From Deltaproteobacteria bacterium (GTDB lineage: Bacteria > Bdellovibrionota > Bdellovibrionia > Bdellovibrionales > Bdellovibrionaceae): a stretch of DNA of 64,000 nt. Below, in pieces: positions 25,729 to 35,307 of the stretch; positions within the stretch are counted from its first letter, which is position 1; each line of letters opens with the position of its first letter. The stretch lies in the NCBI GenBank assembly GCA_017302835.1, contig JAFLCC010000013.1:1-64000 (forward strand), in the 5' to 3' direction. The notes under the pieces are model-generated. The model did no database searches, was not told the DNA's origin, and worked only from the letters and a program-made list of their open reading frames with translations. The position numbers and the translations under genes were made by a program.

Positions 25729-28700
25729 ATGAAAAATTTATTCAAATTTTTATTTTTCCTAACAACGGTCTTGTCGATTTCATGTACGCGGCTGGGCGCC
25801 AATCTCAATTCTAAAATTCTGATTAAGATGCCAGAGTTTTCCTCTAGTCACAGCGATAAACTGAGCCTATCCGGCGATCCAACGAGCCTGTCTGACATGA
25901 ACTGTTATATGGTTTTTATCTCGGGTCCCGAAGAGGATTTGCAAAAAAATATCTGTCCTACTAAAGGTGATTTAGCTCTTGGAATTCCTTCAAAAACTGT
26001 CAAATTTGGGCTTTATTTTGGTGGTTACAATCCTGGTTCTGAAATCTCATTTGAAGTTCCTTCTGGAAATAGCAGAGTGATCCATCTCGTGGGAATGAGT
26101 GTAAAATCTAAAGAGATTTGTAGAGATTTTAAGACTCAAGGTTTTCCTAGCAAACAGGAATCAAGTAAGCCTTATCTTTTAGGAACTGCTGATAATGTTT
26201 TTCTTGAAGCTGCAAAAACAATTGAAATTCCCATTGCCATGACTTTCAATTCAGCAAATGGTTTTTCAAAGTGTTCTGGGCCTGACCTTCCCGATGAGGA
26301 AGGTGATGACGCAGAAGATCCTGGTGAGACTCCCGGAGACGGTAGTAATGAACCCTACCTCCGATTTGAAGGTCTGGGACGTTGGGATTCTATGACCAAC
26401 AAAGAGTTGGGAACCATTGGACAGTGCTATTTAGTGACGCCTTCTTTATATCAAAATGGGCAGCCATGGGTGGAACCCTCATTTGCCCCTCTTTCAATTG
26501 ACGTTTCCAGTTTTGTCGCAGGTCAGTTCTATTCGGACTCAGGATGCAGTAGTCCCGTCACGAGCTTATCGATTCCTGTAGGGGCCTATCGAAGCGCAGC
26601 TGGATATTATTTCAAATCGACGAGTGTTCTTAACGATGTTCCTTTAACTGGGTGGACAATTACTGGTAATAGCCAAACATTGCAAAGTGTGAGCCAAGTG
26701 GTTGATTTTGGATATCCGAAAATAACTTTTTTTGGATCAGACAAGCTTCCAGTGAATCTTTGCAGTCGTTATCAACTTAAAAGTGAACTCTTTGAAGGAG
26801 GGTCTCTCATGGCCCCTTCTGGAGGAATCAATTTTGCCTTGTCTGATAATGCCAGTTTTTACCTTCGTGCTTCAAATGATTGTTTGACAGGCACGACGGT
26901 TCATATGGCAACGGCAACAGAAAGTCAGCAATTTTACCTAAAAATATATTCACCCTCGACAGCTATAGATTTGCAAGATTATATGACGGCATCAGCAGCT
27001 GGAGTTAATTATGTTGTTTCCCCATTCATTGTTGAAACAAGTGCTTATCATAATCATGTCGATGCCATGACTGTTTACGCAAGGGACAATGCTATAGTTC
27101 GAGGGGAATGCAATGCGATTACGATTCGCCTGGTTAATTTTGACGGTGGTGCCGCTAGTGCTAAAAATTTAATGAACCTCTACTTTAATGTCCCTCAAGG
27201 TGCAGGGAGCTTCTACACTCTGAGTGACTGCAGTGGGGCGCCTATCGGTTCCATCCCCTTAGTTGCAGGAGGTTCGGAACTCAACATTGGTTTTAAAGCG
27301 AATGCGCTTCCAGAGGCTCTATTGACCTCTGGACAGATACCCATGGAGTTTCATTTTGGATCGATACGAATAAAAGACATACCTTCTCAACTTCCAAGTA
27401 TTTCCATGTTTGATGTATTTGATCCGATGGATCCTTGGTTTCTGAGCGCCGTTCCACCTCACTTTCATGGAGCCACTGTCGTTGGCTCTCATGAATTTAA
27501 TGACGATGGAGGAACTCCAAATACTTATAAATTAGTTGAACTGCAAGGGGATTACGATCATCTGGATTCAGTAAAATGCTATGATGGATCTAGCTTTGTT
27601 AATTGCAGCCCTTCAGAACTAGATACATCGACCATTCCTTATAAATACAAATGGGCTAGCTCAGATGCAAGCTCAGGGACTTCAAGAATTATTCAATTTA
27701 ATTATACGGATAGTGGAATGTCGGGCCACAGAGAACTGACCATATCCGGCGACAAATTGTATGGGAATGGATTCAAAGTGGTTAACTGTGGAAGCATTGC
27801 TAGCGTTAATGAAACTATAGAAAGTCTAAACACACATAATTCTGGGGTTTTGTGTCTTCCTGAAAACTCCAACCATGCCAGGAGTTCTGTCGCCTTGACA
27901 TTAAACACCTCATCCCGAGTCGGCATTATTGGTCATTCATCTGGGACTTCTATCATTGACGCCAATAGCGTCAATAGCACTCTCGTGTTGTTTTTGCATG
28001 GTTCAACAAATTTCCCAAGTAGTAGCTTTTATGTCGCCAATCTTAAATTTAGAGGTGTGACAGATTCTTCTAGGATATCAATTTCGAATCCTACTCCAGG
28101 TTCTTCAGTAACGGCCGAGTTTAATAATATTGATATTGACGATATGGGAATCTCTACAACGACAAGCATGATCAGCATTTCGAATAGCAGTCCCAATGTA
28201 ACTATTAAACTAAAAAATTCTAAAATAAAAACGTCTGGAAGTTATAATTCAGGAATATCTTTAGTGGGAGTTAATAATGTTACGATTGAAAACTTAAAAA
28301 TTGAAACTGCTAGTGATTTTGGAATCAATATCATGAATTCGGCTTCAATCAATGGTCAAAATATTAAAATTCTGAATACAGAAATTATGACTACAGGGGG
28401 AGAAGCCTTAAAATGGGACAATTCAGCAGCGACTTCTGGATCAGGAATTGAAATTGTTAATTCAAAATTTATAATGAAAATGCCAGGATCCGCCGCAAAA
28501 TCTGTAGTGTCATTTACTAATAAAATAATCAATGGAATTTTTGAAAACAACCTCGTTGAGGCAGAATCAGGAGCTACCAACAATGGACTTATGTCTTTTT
28601 TTAGTGGAGCTGCTAATGATTTAAGTATTTCTGTGAGGACAAATATTTTGAGTCAGGGATCTAGTGCTCAGGCCACCATGAAGAGTACAGGGAATAATAA

Positions 28701-28986
28701 CACAGACATCATTGATTTTTTGGATAACTCATTTGTTTCAACTTCTAGTGCCAATAATTCCATTGGGTTTGTCGAAGTCACATCTGGAAGTACTTTTAAA
28801 TTCTGGACAGGAATATCTGATCCTCCAGGAGGAGGCAATGTCGCCTGTTCAGATAATGGAAGCTATATTTTTACTAGTAGCTTTACAAATAATGGATCTC
28901 TTGGCGGTGGTTTAGGTCTTGGAACGATCCCCGTCATCATGAATAATCTGTCTACCACATCAAAAAGATGTAAGGGACTCTATTAA
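25729..28986 (+). CDS. Large lipoprotein with parallel beta-helix domain
   Basis: This 1085-residue protein has a lipoprotein signal (lipobox SISC, MKNLFKFLFFLTTVLSISC). Residues about 20-180 form an N-terminal domain with paired cysteines, then an acidic hinge (DLPDEEGDDAEDPGE). Three repeat-like Ig-type units containing 'CS.P...' steps follow. The last 400 residues show repeated short strands with Asn ladders (NNVTIENLKIETASDFGINI, NGQNIKILNTEIMTTGGEAL, SGIEIVNSKFIMKM), typical of a right-handed parallel beta-helix as in polysaccharide-binding or lyase folds. No catalytic set is recognisable. It is likely displayed on the cell surface. Confidence 0.75.
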   Translation: MKNLFKFLFFLTTVLSISCTRLGANLNSKILIKMPEFSSSHSDKLSLSGDPTSLSDMNCYMVFISGPEEDLQKNICPTKGDLALGIPSKTVKFGLYFGGYNPGSEISFEVPSGNSRVIHLVGMSVKSKEICRDFKTQGFPSKQESSKPYLLGTADNVFLEAAKTIEIPIAMTFNSANGFSKCSGPDLPDEEGDDAEDPGETPGDGSNEPYLRFEGLGRWDSMTNKELGTIGQCYLVTPSLYQNGQPWVEPSFAPLSIDVSSFVAGQFYSDSGCSSPVTSLSIPVGAYRSAAGYYFKSTSVLNDVPLTGWTITGNSQTLQSVSQVVDFGYPKITFFGSDKLPVNLCSRYQLKSELFEGGSLMAPSGGINFALSDNASFYLRASNDCLTGTTVHMATATESQQFYLKIYSPSTAIDLQDYMTASAAGVNYVVSPFIVETSAYHNHVDAMTVYARDNAIVRGECNAITIRLVNFDGGAASAKNLMNLYFNVPQGAGSFYTLSDCSGAPIGSIPLVAGGSELNIGFKANALPEALLTSGQIPMEFHFGSIRIKDIPSQLPSISMFDVFDPMDPWFLSAVPPHFHGATVVGSHEFNDDGGTPNTYKLVELQGDYDHLDSVKCYDGSSFVNCSPSELDTSTIPYKYKWASSDASSGTSRIIQFNYTDSGMSGHRELTISGDKLYGNGFKVVNCGSIASVNETIESLNTHNSGVLCLPENSNHARSSVALTLNTSSRVGIIGHSSGTSIIDANSVNSTLVLFLHGSTNFPSSSFYVANLKFRGVTDSSRISISNPTPGSSVTAEFNNIDIDDMGISTTTSMISISNSSPNVTIKLKNSKIKTSGSYNSGISLVGVNNVTIENLKIETASDFGINIMNSASINGQNIKILNTEIMTTGGEALKWDNSAATSGSGIEIVNSKFIMKMPGSAAKSVVSFTNKIINGIFENNLVEAESGATNNGLMSFFSGAANDLSISVRTNILSQGSSAQATMKSTGNNNTDIIDFLDNSFVSTSSANNSIGFVEVTSGSTFKFWTGISDPPGGGNVACSDNGSYIFTSSFTNNGSLGGGLGLGTIPVIMNNLSTTSKRCKGLY

Positions 28987-29128
28987 AATGACAATTATCG
29001 TCCCTTTTTATACCGATAAGTATCAACGAAATAAATCACAAAATTCAAAAAATCTTAGCTATAATTCAAATTCCTGCTTAGTGAATTATGTAAAATAATG
29101 AGTTTGTAAAATAAAAAAAGATTATTAG

Positions 29129-29998
29129 TTATTCCTTCCTAAATAGTTCTACTAAATAATCTATGACAGCACGGACTCTTGCGCTATTTACAATATCAGG
29201 ATGAGCCACCAACCATAAGGGAGCACGAACTGGATCCTCAATCTGGAGCTGGACAAGTTGAGAATCCCTCGCAGCCACAAACCCGGGTAAAATTCCAATT
29301 CCTAATCCAGCTTGTATTGAATAAAAAACAGAGCTCCAGGCTGAAGATCGAATCGTACACTGGATAGATGATTCTATTTTTTTTAATATTTGCTTTTCAA
29401 GATCACTTGAGGCGTTGGGAAAAAGTCCAATAAAAGGGAAATTTTTCAGTTCCCCTCTTGTTGTTGGTTTTCTCTTAGGGGTAAATAATGAAGCATGGCC
29501 ATAAATAGCCAATTCAATCTCTCCAATTTTTTTAACAATCAGGTCACTTTGCTGTGGTCTGACAAGCCGAATGGCTAAGTCAGCTTCTCTTCGAGAGAGA
29601 TTAACCACCTCGGCCCCTGTCAAAAATTCAAACTCAATTTGTCTGTGTTTTTGAATAAAGGGTCGAAGCTTGGGAATTAACCAATGATTTGCCAGGGCCC
29701 CGGGCATGGCTATTTTAACGATTCCCTGAACACGCTCATCTTGACCTGCGATAATTCTTTCCACCGCAAGAATCCCCTCCTCTGAGGCCTGCAAGGTCGG
29801 CAATATTCTTTCACCTGCCAGGGTCACAAAGTACCCGTCGGACCGTTTCTCAAATAACTGAGTTCCTATCTCTTCCTCTAGACTTAGTATTCTTCTTCCC
29901 ACTGTTGCTTGGTCCACCTTTAGCTCGCGAGCGGAAGCCTTAAGAGTTTTACTTCGATAAAGCGCCAAAAAATACCTATAGTCATCCCATTGAATCAT
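29129..29998 (-). CDS. LysR-type transcriptional regulator
   Basis: The start at 29998 is chosen because GAGG precedes it with proper spacing; a TTG four codons earlier also stays in frame. The protein has about 289 residues. The winged helix-turn-helix is clear: MIQWDDYRYFLALYRSKTLK, ARELKVDQATVGRRILSLEE, LGxxLFEKR-like EIGTQLFEKRSDGYFVTLAG. A periplasmic-binding-type effector domain follows from about residue 90. LysR proteins are tetramers that bind an effector near their own promoter. The start is in the divergent orientation from no close partner, so the target is not apparent. Confidence 0.88.
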   Translation of the reverse strand: MIQWDDYRYFLALYRSKTLKASARELKVDQATVGRRILSLEEEIGTQLFEKRSDGYFVTLAGERILPTLQASEEGILAVERIIAGQDERVQGIVKIAMPGALANHWLIPKLRPFIQKHRQIEFEFLTGAEVVNLSRREADLAIRLVRPQQSDLIVKKIGEIELAIYGHASLFTPKRKPTTRGELKNFPFIGLFPNASSDLEKQILKKIESSIQCTIRSSAWSSVFYSIQAGLGIGILPGFVAARDSQLVQLQIEDPVRAPLWLVAHPDIVNSARVRAVIDYLVELFRKE

Positions 29999-30080
29999 TT
30001 CACACCTCAAGTCTTTTTATTACACAACTCATTTTATTTTATTACTTATTTTATGATCTAAATCTAGTTAGGATCTAGAT

Positions 30081-30554
30081 TTATGTTTTTGCTGGAATTC
30101 CTGATCCAAAAAAAAGAGAAGTTTGATAAGAATCGATGCGGATTTTTTTAGATTTGATATCGACGTCGACAAGGGTATTAAAATTTTTTTCAGCGGCCAA
30201 GTAGGCTAATTTCATGAGTGCCTCTTGGTATTCACTGCAATCGTCTACGGTTAAAGGATCTTCAGTTTTTTTAATTAACCGAGTTTCTTTACCTTGAGTC
30301 TTATCAAAAACTTTAATGTCTTTGGCTCGGCTTTCAATTTCTTTATATTTTTCGATAAAAGGAAGGACATAATTTGAATAGCAAGCAGTACAATAGGTGG
30401 AATGAGCAATTTCAACCGGACGCTTGGTCAGAAGTGGAAAAGCATTTTCAGGGATAAACTCGGCGCAACTCTTACAAAGAACCTCGGAACAAGTTTCACA
30501 GGAAAGAGTTGCTTTCGGCTTCTGACATTGCGAACAAAAAGACGACAGATTCAT
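30081..30554 (-). CDS. Zinc-binding cysteine-rich protein (B-box/zinc-ribbon-like N-terminus)
   Basis: This 157-residue cytoplasmic protein opens with CSQC, CETC, CKSC, a later H and CTAC (within the first 62 residues). Four cysteine pairs spaced like two zinc sites recall B-box or small treble-clef fingers. The second half is helical with a short beta stretch (VDIKSKKIRIDSY). No enzyme motif is seen. It lies next to a CheY-like gene on the same strand, about 30 bases apart, and the two may be co-transcribed. Confidence 0.65.
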   Translation of the reverse strand: MNLSSFCSQCQKPKATLSCETCSEVLCKSCAEFIPENAFPLLTKRPVEIAHSTYCTACYSNYVLPFIEKYKEIESRAKDIKVFDKTQGKETRLIKKTEDPLTVDDCSEYQEALMKLAYLAAEKNFNTLVDVDIKSKKIRIDSYQTSLFFGSGIPAKT

Positions 30555-30586
30555 AGGAAGAATTTTTGACCTTATTCAAGGCTATG

Positions 30587-30967
30587 TCAACCCGTTAGCT
30601 TATCTTTTTTGGTTAAAGTGGAGCTGACAATTTCCATCAGTTCATCTTTTCTCCAAGGCTTATTTAAAAAATGTCCTACTCCATAGGGTCTGAGTTGATT
30701 CGCGACCAAGCTATCTGCATGGCCCGTCAATACGAGGGTTGGAAAAACCCAGTTACTTTTTTTAATGGATCTCAGAAGTTCAAAACCATTCATTTTAGGC
30801 ATGGCTAAATCTGTGATCAAAAAATCAATTTTATTATTTTCAAGAATTTTCATTGCTTCTTCCCCATTGGCAGCGAATAAAAACTCTCGATCTGCTTCTT
30901 CTAATTGGAGAAAAATTAATTCTCTTAATTCCTCTTCATCTTCAACAATTAAGATCTTATATGCCAT
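30587..30967 (-). CDS. CheY-like single-domain response regulator
   Basis: This 126-residue protein is a complete receiver domain with no output domain: acidic pocket EDEE at 9-12, phospho-acceptor Asp53 in FLITDLAMPKMNG, Thr81 in VLTGHAD, and Lys103 in FLNKPW. All the phosphorylation residues are in place, so it should be active and act through protein contact. It is probably in an operon with the zinc protein downstream. No kinase is nearby. Confidence 0.9.
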   Translation of the reverse strand: MAYKILIVEDEEELRELIFLQLEEADREFLFAANGEEAMKILENNKIDFLITDLAMPKMNGFELLRSIKKSNWVFPTLVLTGHADSLVANQLRPYGVGHFLNKPWRKDELMEIVSSTLTKKDKLTG

Positions 30968-31061
30968 AACTCTCCCACCAGTGGATTATATAACTTCCAA
31001 TCGGTATTATTGAGAATAATTTAATGGGAATAAAAAAAATACTAGACTTTTTTAAAAGGCG

Positions 31062-32408
31062 CTAAGATCCATCCCTCTGTCTTGATTTCATACAAAATAT
31101 GCGAATGGGTATTCCATGGAGTTTATAATGTTCTTTGATTTGATTAATTAAAAACCGTCGGTACCCTACCGTCACTCCGTCCGGATGATTTGCGAAGGCA
31201 ATAAAGGCCGGTGGCTTTTGATAGGTCTGGGTCAAATAAAAAAACTTAACATTTGAATTCCCATAAACGGGAGATGGAGCTCTTCGGATCGCCGAAAAAA
31301 AGAAATCATTCAGGTCCCTTGTTGAGACTCTAAAACTAATCAAGCCCTCAACCACTTCAATTTCTCTTAACAAATCTTCCAAACCATTTTTGTTTTTTGC
31401 TGAGGTAAAAACGACTCGCACGTCAGTAAAAAAATGAAACTCTCTTTTGATTTTTTCTAAAAAGATTTCCTTATAATCTGCACTTTCTTTTTTAGCCAAA
31501 TCAGACTTATTGGCCACAATTATCGCACCCCGATGATCCTCAAGAATGGAATTTAAGATCTTGGCATCTTGCTCCGTTGGTCCCTCTAAGGCATCAATGA
31601 CTAAAAGCACAATTTGTGATCTTCGAATCGCTTCATGGGATTTAAAGGCGCTAATGATCTCGACATGATCTTCTCTTTTGGAGGGCCTTCGTAAGCCTGC
31701 CGTATCAACTAAAGTATACAGTTTCTCCTTATACTCAAATTGGGAATCAATGGAATCGATGGTTGTTCCCGCAACCGCACTGACCATCATTCTTGGCATT
31801 CCCAAAATCGCATTGCAGAGGGAACTTTTTCCCACATTGGGTTTTCCAACAATGGAAAAAGTGATACCCCTATCCTTTGTAATTATTTTTTCTGGAATTC
31901 TTTGAGTGATCCATTCTAAAATTTCCGCAATTCCTTTTCTTTGTTCAAAGGAACAACTGACAAGATCCTGACCAAATTCATAAAAATCAGCTTTTGCCGT
32001 TTCGTCTTCAAGAACCTTGTCTACTTTATTCACGACGATGAGGCAGTCTTTTCCCGATTTTTTTACGAGCTTTAAGATGTCCCGATCCTCGGGAACCAGT
32101 CCCGATCTTCCGTCCATGACGGCAATGATCAAATCCGTTGTTTCTAAAAATTCGGTAACTTGTTCTTTAATTAATTTTGAAAATAAATCCTGAGCTTCAG
32201 TTACCCCTCCCGTATCAATCAGATCAAAGGTTTTACCCCAAATCTCAACAGGCTCAATAACTAAATCTCGAGTCACTCCTGGTTGATTTTTAACGATCGA
32301 CTTTCTAGAATCGGTTAAAATATTAAAGAGCGTGGATTTTCCAACATTAGGCCTACCGACAATGGCCACCTTCGGAATATCATTTGTGAGGAGTTCTACG
32401 TTTTTCAT
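31062..32408 (-). CDS. der: Ribosome-assembly GTPase Der (EngA)
   Basis: This 448-residue protein has two GTPase domains in tandem, the hallmark of Der. The first P-loop is GRPNVGKSTL (near residue 18), with DTGG, and NKVD; the second is GKPNVGKSSL, with DTAGL and NKSD. A C-terminal KH-like domain ends in a basic tail. Der acts in 50S subunit maturation. It overlaps era by 29 bases and ends a run of tRNA and ribosome genes. Confidence 0.97.
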   Translation of the reverse strand: MKNVELLTNDIPKVAIVGRPNVGKSTLFNILTDSRKSIVKNQPGVTRDLVIEPVEIWGKTFDLIDTGGVTEAQDLFSKLIKEQVTEFLETTDLIIAVMDGRSGLVPEDRDILKLVKKSGKDCLIVVNKVDKVLEDETAKADFYEFGQDLVSCSFEQRKGIAEILEWITQRIPEKIITKDRGITFSIVGKPNVGKSSLCNAILGMPRMMVSAVAGTTIDSIDSQFEYKEKLYTLVDTAGLRRPSKREDHVEIISAFKSHEAIRRSQIVLLVIDALEGPTEQDAKILNSILEDHRGAIIVANKSDLAKKESADYKEIFLEKIKREFHFFTDVRVVFTSAKNKNGLEDLLREIEVVEGLISFRVSTRDLNDFFFSAIRRAPSPVYGNSNVKFFYLTQTYQKPPAFIAFANHPDGVTVGYRRFLINQIKEHYKLHGIPIRIFCMKSRQRDGS

Positions 32409-33312
32409 GGAAATAACCTAATTCTTTCATTATGTGATCGTTTTTGAACCAATTTTCCCGATAGGATACTTTCAAATCCAAAAATATTTTTTCATTGAGT
32501 ATTTTTTCAATCGACTTTCGCGCTTCGGAACCAATTTTTTTAAGATTTTCGCCGCCTTTTCCAATCACCATACCCTTATGATTTTCTTTAGCAACAACAA
32601 TTTCAAGGGAAACGTGAGGGACTTTTTTTGAATGCTCATCATAGAGAATAGATCGAACAGCCATGTTATAGGGAATTTCTTGATGACAAAACTCAAAACA
32701 TTTTTCCCTGACAATCTCACAAGCTAACTGCCGTACCGACTCGGTAGTGTACTCATCTTCTTCATAAAGTGGTTTTTCAGAGCTTGGTAAAAGTGAAATT
32801 CCGTGTTCGAGGATCAAAGGTCGTTCTGATTTATATTCCTCTAGTTCAGATTCTTTCAAGGAGAGGGTAAATACCCTGACTCCATAGGATTGTAATAAAT
32901 CTTTCATGATTAAGACCCGATGGGATTTTTCACTCAAATCCGTTTTCGTAATCACAACAAACCAAGGTTTTTTACTTTTTGTAATTAAAGACAAGATCTC
33001 TTCAATGGTTTCTTTTTTTTGCGTGTCCACACTTAAAACGGCAATTAAAACATCACTCTCCCTGATAACTTCCAGGGCTTCATAGGCCAAAAAGGCATTC
33101 AGCCCAGCGGTGGCATGAATGAGCCCAGGTGAATCGACAAAAACAATTTGTCCCGATTTATCTGTGTAAATACCGTGAATGCGACGTCTTGTTGTTTGCG
33201 GTTTCGAAGTGACAATAGATACCTTTTCTTGAACTAAAAAATTCATCAAGGTTGACTTTCCCGCATTAGGTTCACCGATAAGTCCAATAAAACCGGCTTT
33301 GTAATTTTTCAT
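32380..33312 (-). CDS. era: GTPase Era
   Basis: This 310-residue protein has an N-terminal Ras-like GTPase (GLIGEPNAGKSTLMNFL; effector TTRRRIHGI; DSPG; TKTD) and a C-terminal KH domain (VVAKENHKGMVIGKGGENLKKIG). Era binds the 3' end of 16S rRNA and aids 30S assembly. It overlaps both rnc (33309-33312) and der, so the genes are translationally coupled. Confidence 0.97.
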   Translation of the reverse strand: MKNYKAGFIGLIGEPNAGKSTLMNFLVQEKVSIVTSKPQTTRRRIHGIYTDKSGQIVFVDSPGLIHATAGLNAFLAYEALEVIRESDVLIAVLSVDTQKKETIEEILSLITKSKKPWFVVITKTDLSEKSHRVLIMKDLLQSYGVRVFTLSLKESELEEYKSERPLILEHGISLLPSSEKPLYEEDEYTTESVRQLACEIVREKCFEFCHQEIPYNMAVRSILYDEHSKKVPHVSLEIVVAKENHKGMVIGKGGENLKKIGSEARKSIEKILNEKIFLDLKVSYRENWFKNDHIMKELGYFHEKRRTPHK

Positions 33313-34016
33313 TGTAATTCCTTTAAGGCTTTTTCTGCCGCCACTTGTTCAGCTTCTTTTTTTGACTTTCCTTTTCCATGACCCAATGTCTTGTCCCCTA
33401 AAATCACTTTCACATAAAATTCCTTCTCATGGGAGAGTCCCGTCTCTGAAACCAAAATATACTGAGGAGGAGCTTTATTTGTTTTCTGAATCACTTCCTG
33501 AAGCCTTGTTTTGTAGTCTTTAGCATAATGAACCTCTAGATTCAAATTTCTTAACTCTTCTTGAAAATAAGTAAGCAAAAACTTTTTAACAGCCTCATAG
33601 CCACCGTCTAAAAAAATCGCCCCGGTGAGGGCTTCCAGTACCGAGGCCTGAAGTCTTGGGTTTTTTTCACCACCGGCCTGCATCTCGCCTTTGCCTAGTT
33701 TCAAAAATTTATCCAGGCCCATAGAACAAGCTAATTGCGCCAGGGATTCCTCATTCACCAAGGAGGCTCTTTTTTTCGATAAGACCCCTTCGTCATCATT
33801 GGGAAACATCCGGTAAAGGACTTCACTTAAGATAAAATCTAAAACGGCATCGCCTAAAAACTCGAGCTTCTCATTATGCTGAGTTTTTTTCTTTGTTTCG
33901 ACAGCAAAACTTTTATGTGTGAGGGCCAAGGATAAAAGGCTCTTATCGTTAAAGCTGTAATCCATTTTATGCTCGAGCTGATCCTGTTCCTGCTGCTCCC
34001 GTTCATGCTGATTCAA
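33309..34016 (-). CDS. rnc: Ribonuclease III
   Basis: This 235-residue protein has the RNase III catalytic signature NEKLEFLGDAVLDFILSE plus EALTGAIFLDGG, giving the metal-binding Glu and Asp residues. A double-stranded RNA-binding domain follows (DYKTRLQEVIQKTNKAPPQY ... KGKSKKEAEQVAAEKALKEL). It processes rRNA precursors and other duplex RNA. It overlaps mtaB by 14 bases and era by four. Confidence 0.96.
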   Translation of the reverse strand: MNQHEREQQEQDQLEHKMDYSFNDKSLLSLALTHKSFAVETKKKTQHNEKLEFLGDAVLDFILSEVLYRMFPNDDEGVLSKKRASLVNEESLAQLACSMGLDKFLKLGKGEMQAGGEKNPRLQASVLEALTGAIFLDGGYEAVKKFLLTYFQEELRNLNLEVHYAKDYKTRLQEVIQKTNKAPPQYILVSETGLSHEKEFYVKVILGDKTLGHGKGKSKKEAEQVAAEKALKELQ

Positions 34017-35307
34017 TCAGTTCTCCGATCAAAACAACATCCTGTTGGTTTTTTTTCTCGTCAAAACCAATGATTTTAACTTTTACCTCTTCTCCAACCC
34101 AGGAATCTAGAAACTCACTGGCTTCTGGAATTTGAACGTTCCAGTAATCGGGACTCAGTCCTACTTTGTTCTTCATAATCAAAACCTTTTTCTCCTTATG
34201 AACTTGCTGATGGGCCGAGGCCAACAATCTTTCATAACTTAACTCACGCAGAGCTTCAGCCCTTTGCTTTCTTTCTGCCATAGGAACGATTTCAGTCATG
34301 ACTGCGGCCTTTGTCCCCGTTCTTTCGGAGTAGGGAAAGACATGCAGCCGGTTCCAAGGTAAGTTCTTAAGCACCTGAAACGTGTCCTGAAAGCGTTCCT
34401 TGTTTTCGTTTGGAAAACCGACGATCACATCCATTCCAACAAAAGACTCAGGAAAGAATTCCTTAATTTTAAGTAAGGTGTTTTTAACTTCGTTTTGAGT
34501 GTAATTTCTTTTCATTTCTTTTAAAACTTCAGTGTTTGCACTTTGAATGCTCATATGAAAGTGAGGACAAATTCGTGGGCTTTTAAAAATTTCAATTAAG
34601 GCTTCAGTTATCTCAACGGGCTCCAGACTAGTGAGTCGAATCCGAGGGATCTTAGTTTTTTTTAAGATCTCTGACAATAACCCATCCAGATTTAAATTTG
34701 ATTTGGCATCGTAGTAATCTCCAATATGAACTCCGGTTAACACCACCTCTAAAACACCATGGTTGTGAATTTCATTTATTTTAGAAACCAAATGCGATGC
34801 TGCCAAGGAACGAGAAGTCCCTCGAGCATAGGGTATGATACAATAGGAACAAAAACTATTGCAGCCATCTTGTATTTTTAAAAAAGACCGGGTGTGTTCT
34901 TTTTCTTCTCCACCACCCACTCCCAGATCCTCTTTTCTGAAGATATTCCCTTTAAAAACTTTATTTTTAATTTCTTTTTTGAAGAATAAATTCATGATTT
35001 CTGGCAGCTCATGTTTATGGGAATTGGCAACCACAAGGTCCACTGCTGGAATGGCCTCAAACTGCTGAGTGTCGACTTGAGCGGCGCAACCAGTGACGAC
35101 AATAGTTGAAATGGGATCCTTGGCCTTCAACTTACGAATCAACTTAACCGCTTGCTTGGTAGCTTCTTGAGTCACAGCACAGGTGTTTAATATATGAACG
35201 GGATATCCATTGGTTTTTAAAATCATTTTCTTTTGTATCAAGCCTGTATCGTAGGTATTCACCTTGCAACCAAAAGTGTGGTATTGAAAATTTAAATTTG
35301 TATCCAT
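34003..35307 (-). CDS. mtaB: tRNA t6A37 methylthiotransferase MtaB
   Basis: This 434-residue radical-SAM enzyme has an N-terminal UPF0004 domain (FGCKVNTYDT, LNTCAVTQEATKQ), the radical-SAM cluster motif C149-x3-C153-x2-C156 (DGCNSFCSYCIIPYARG) and a C-terminal TRAM-like segment. FGCKVNxYD is the subfamily mark of MtaB over MiaB. MtaB adds methylthio groups to t6A at position 37 of some tRNAs. It sits next to mnmA and downstream of a cysteine desulfurase, a sulfur theme. It overlaps mnmA by 16 bases. Confidence 0.93.
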   Translation of the reverse strand: MDTNLNFQYHTFGCKVNTYDTGLIQKKMILKTNGYPVHILNTCAVTQEATKQAVKLIRKLKAKDPISTIVVTGCAAQVDTQQFEAIPAVDLVVANSHKHELPEIMNLFFKKEIKNKVFKGNIFRKEDLGVGGGEEKEHTRSFLKIQDGCNSFCSYCIIPYARGTSRSLAASHLVSKINEIHNHGVLEVVLTGVHIGDYYDAKSNLNLDGLLSEILKKTKIPRIRLTSLEPVEITEALIEIFKSPRICPHFHMSIQSANTEVLKEMKRNYTQNEVKNTLLKIKEFFPESFVGMDVIVGFPNENKERFQDTFQVLKNLPWNRLHVFPYSERTGTKAAVMTEIVPMAERKQRAEALRELSYERLLASAHQQVHKEKKVLIMKNKVGLSPDYWNVQIPEASEFLDSWVGEEVKVKIIGFDEKKNQQDVVLIGELIESA

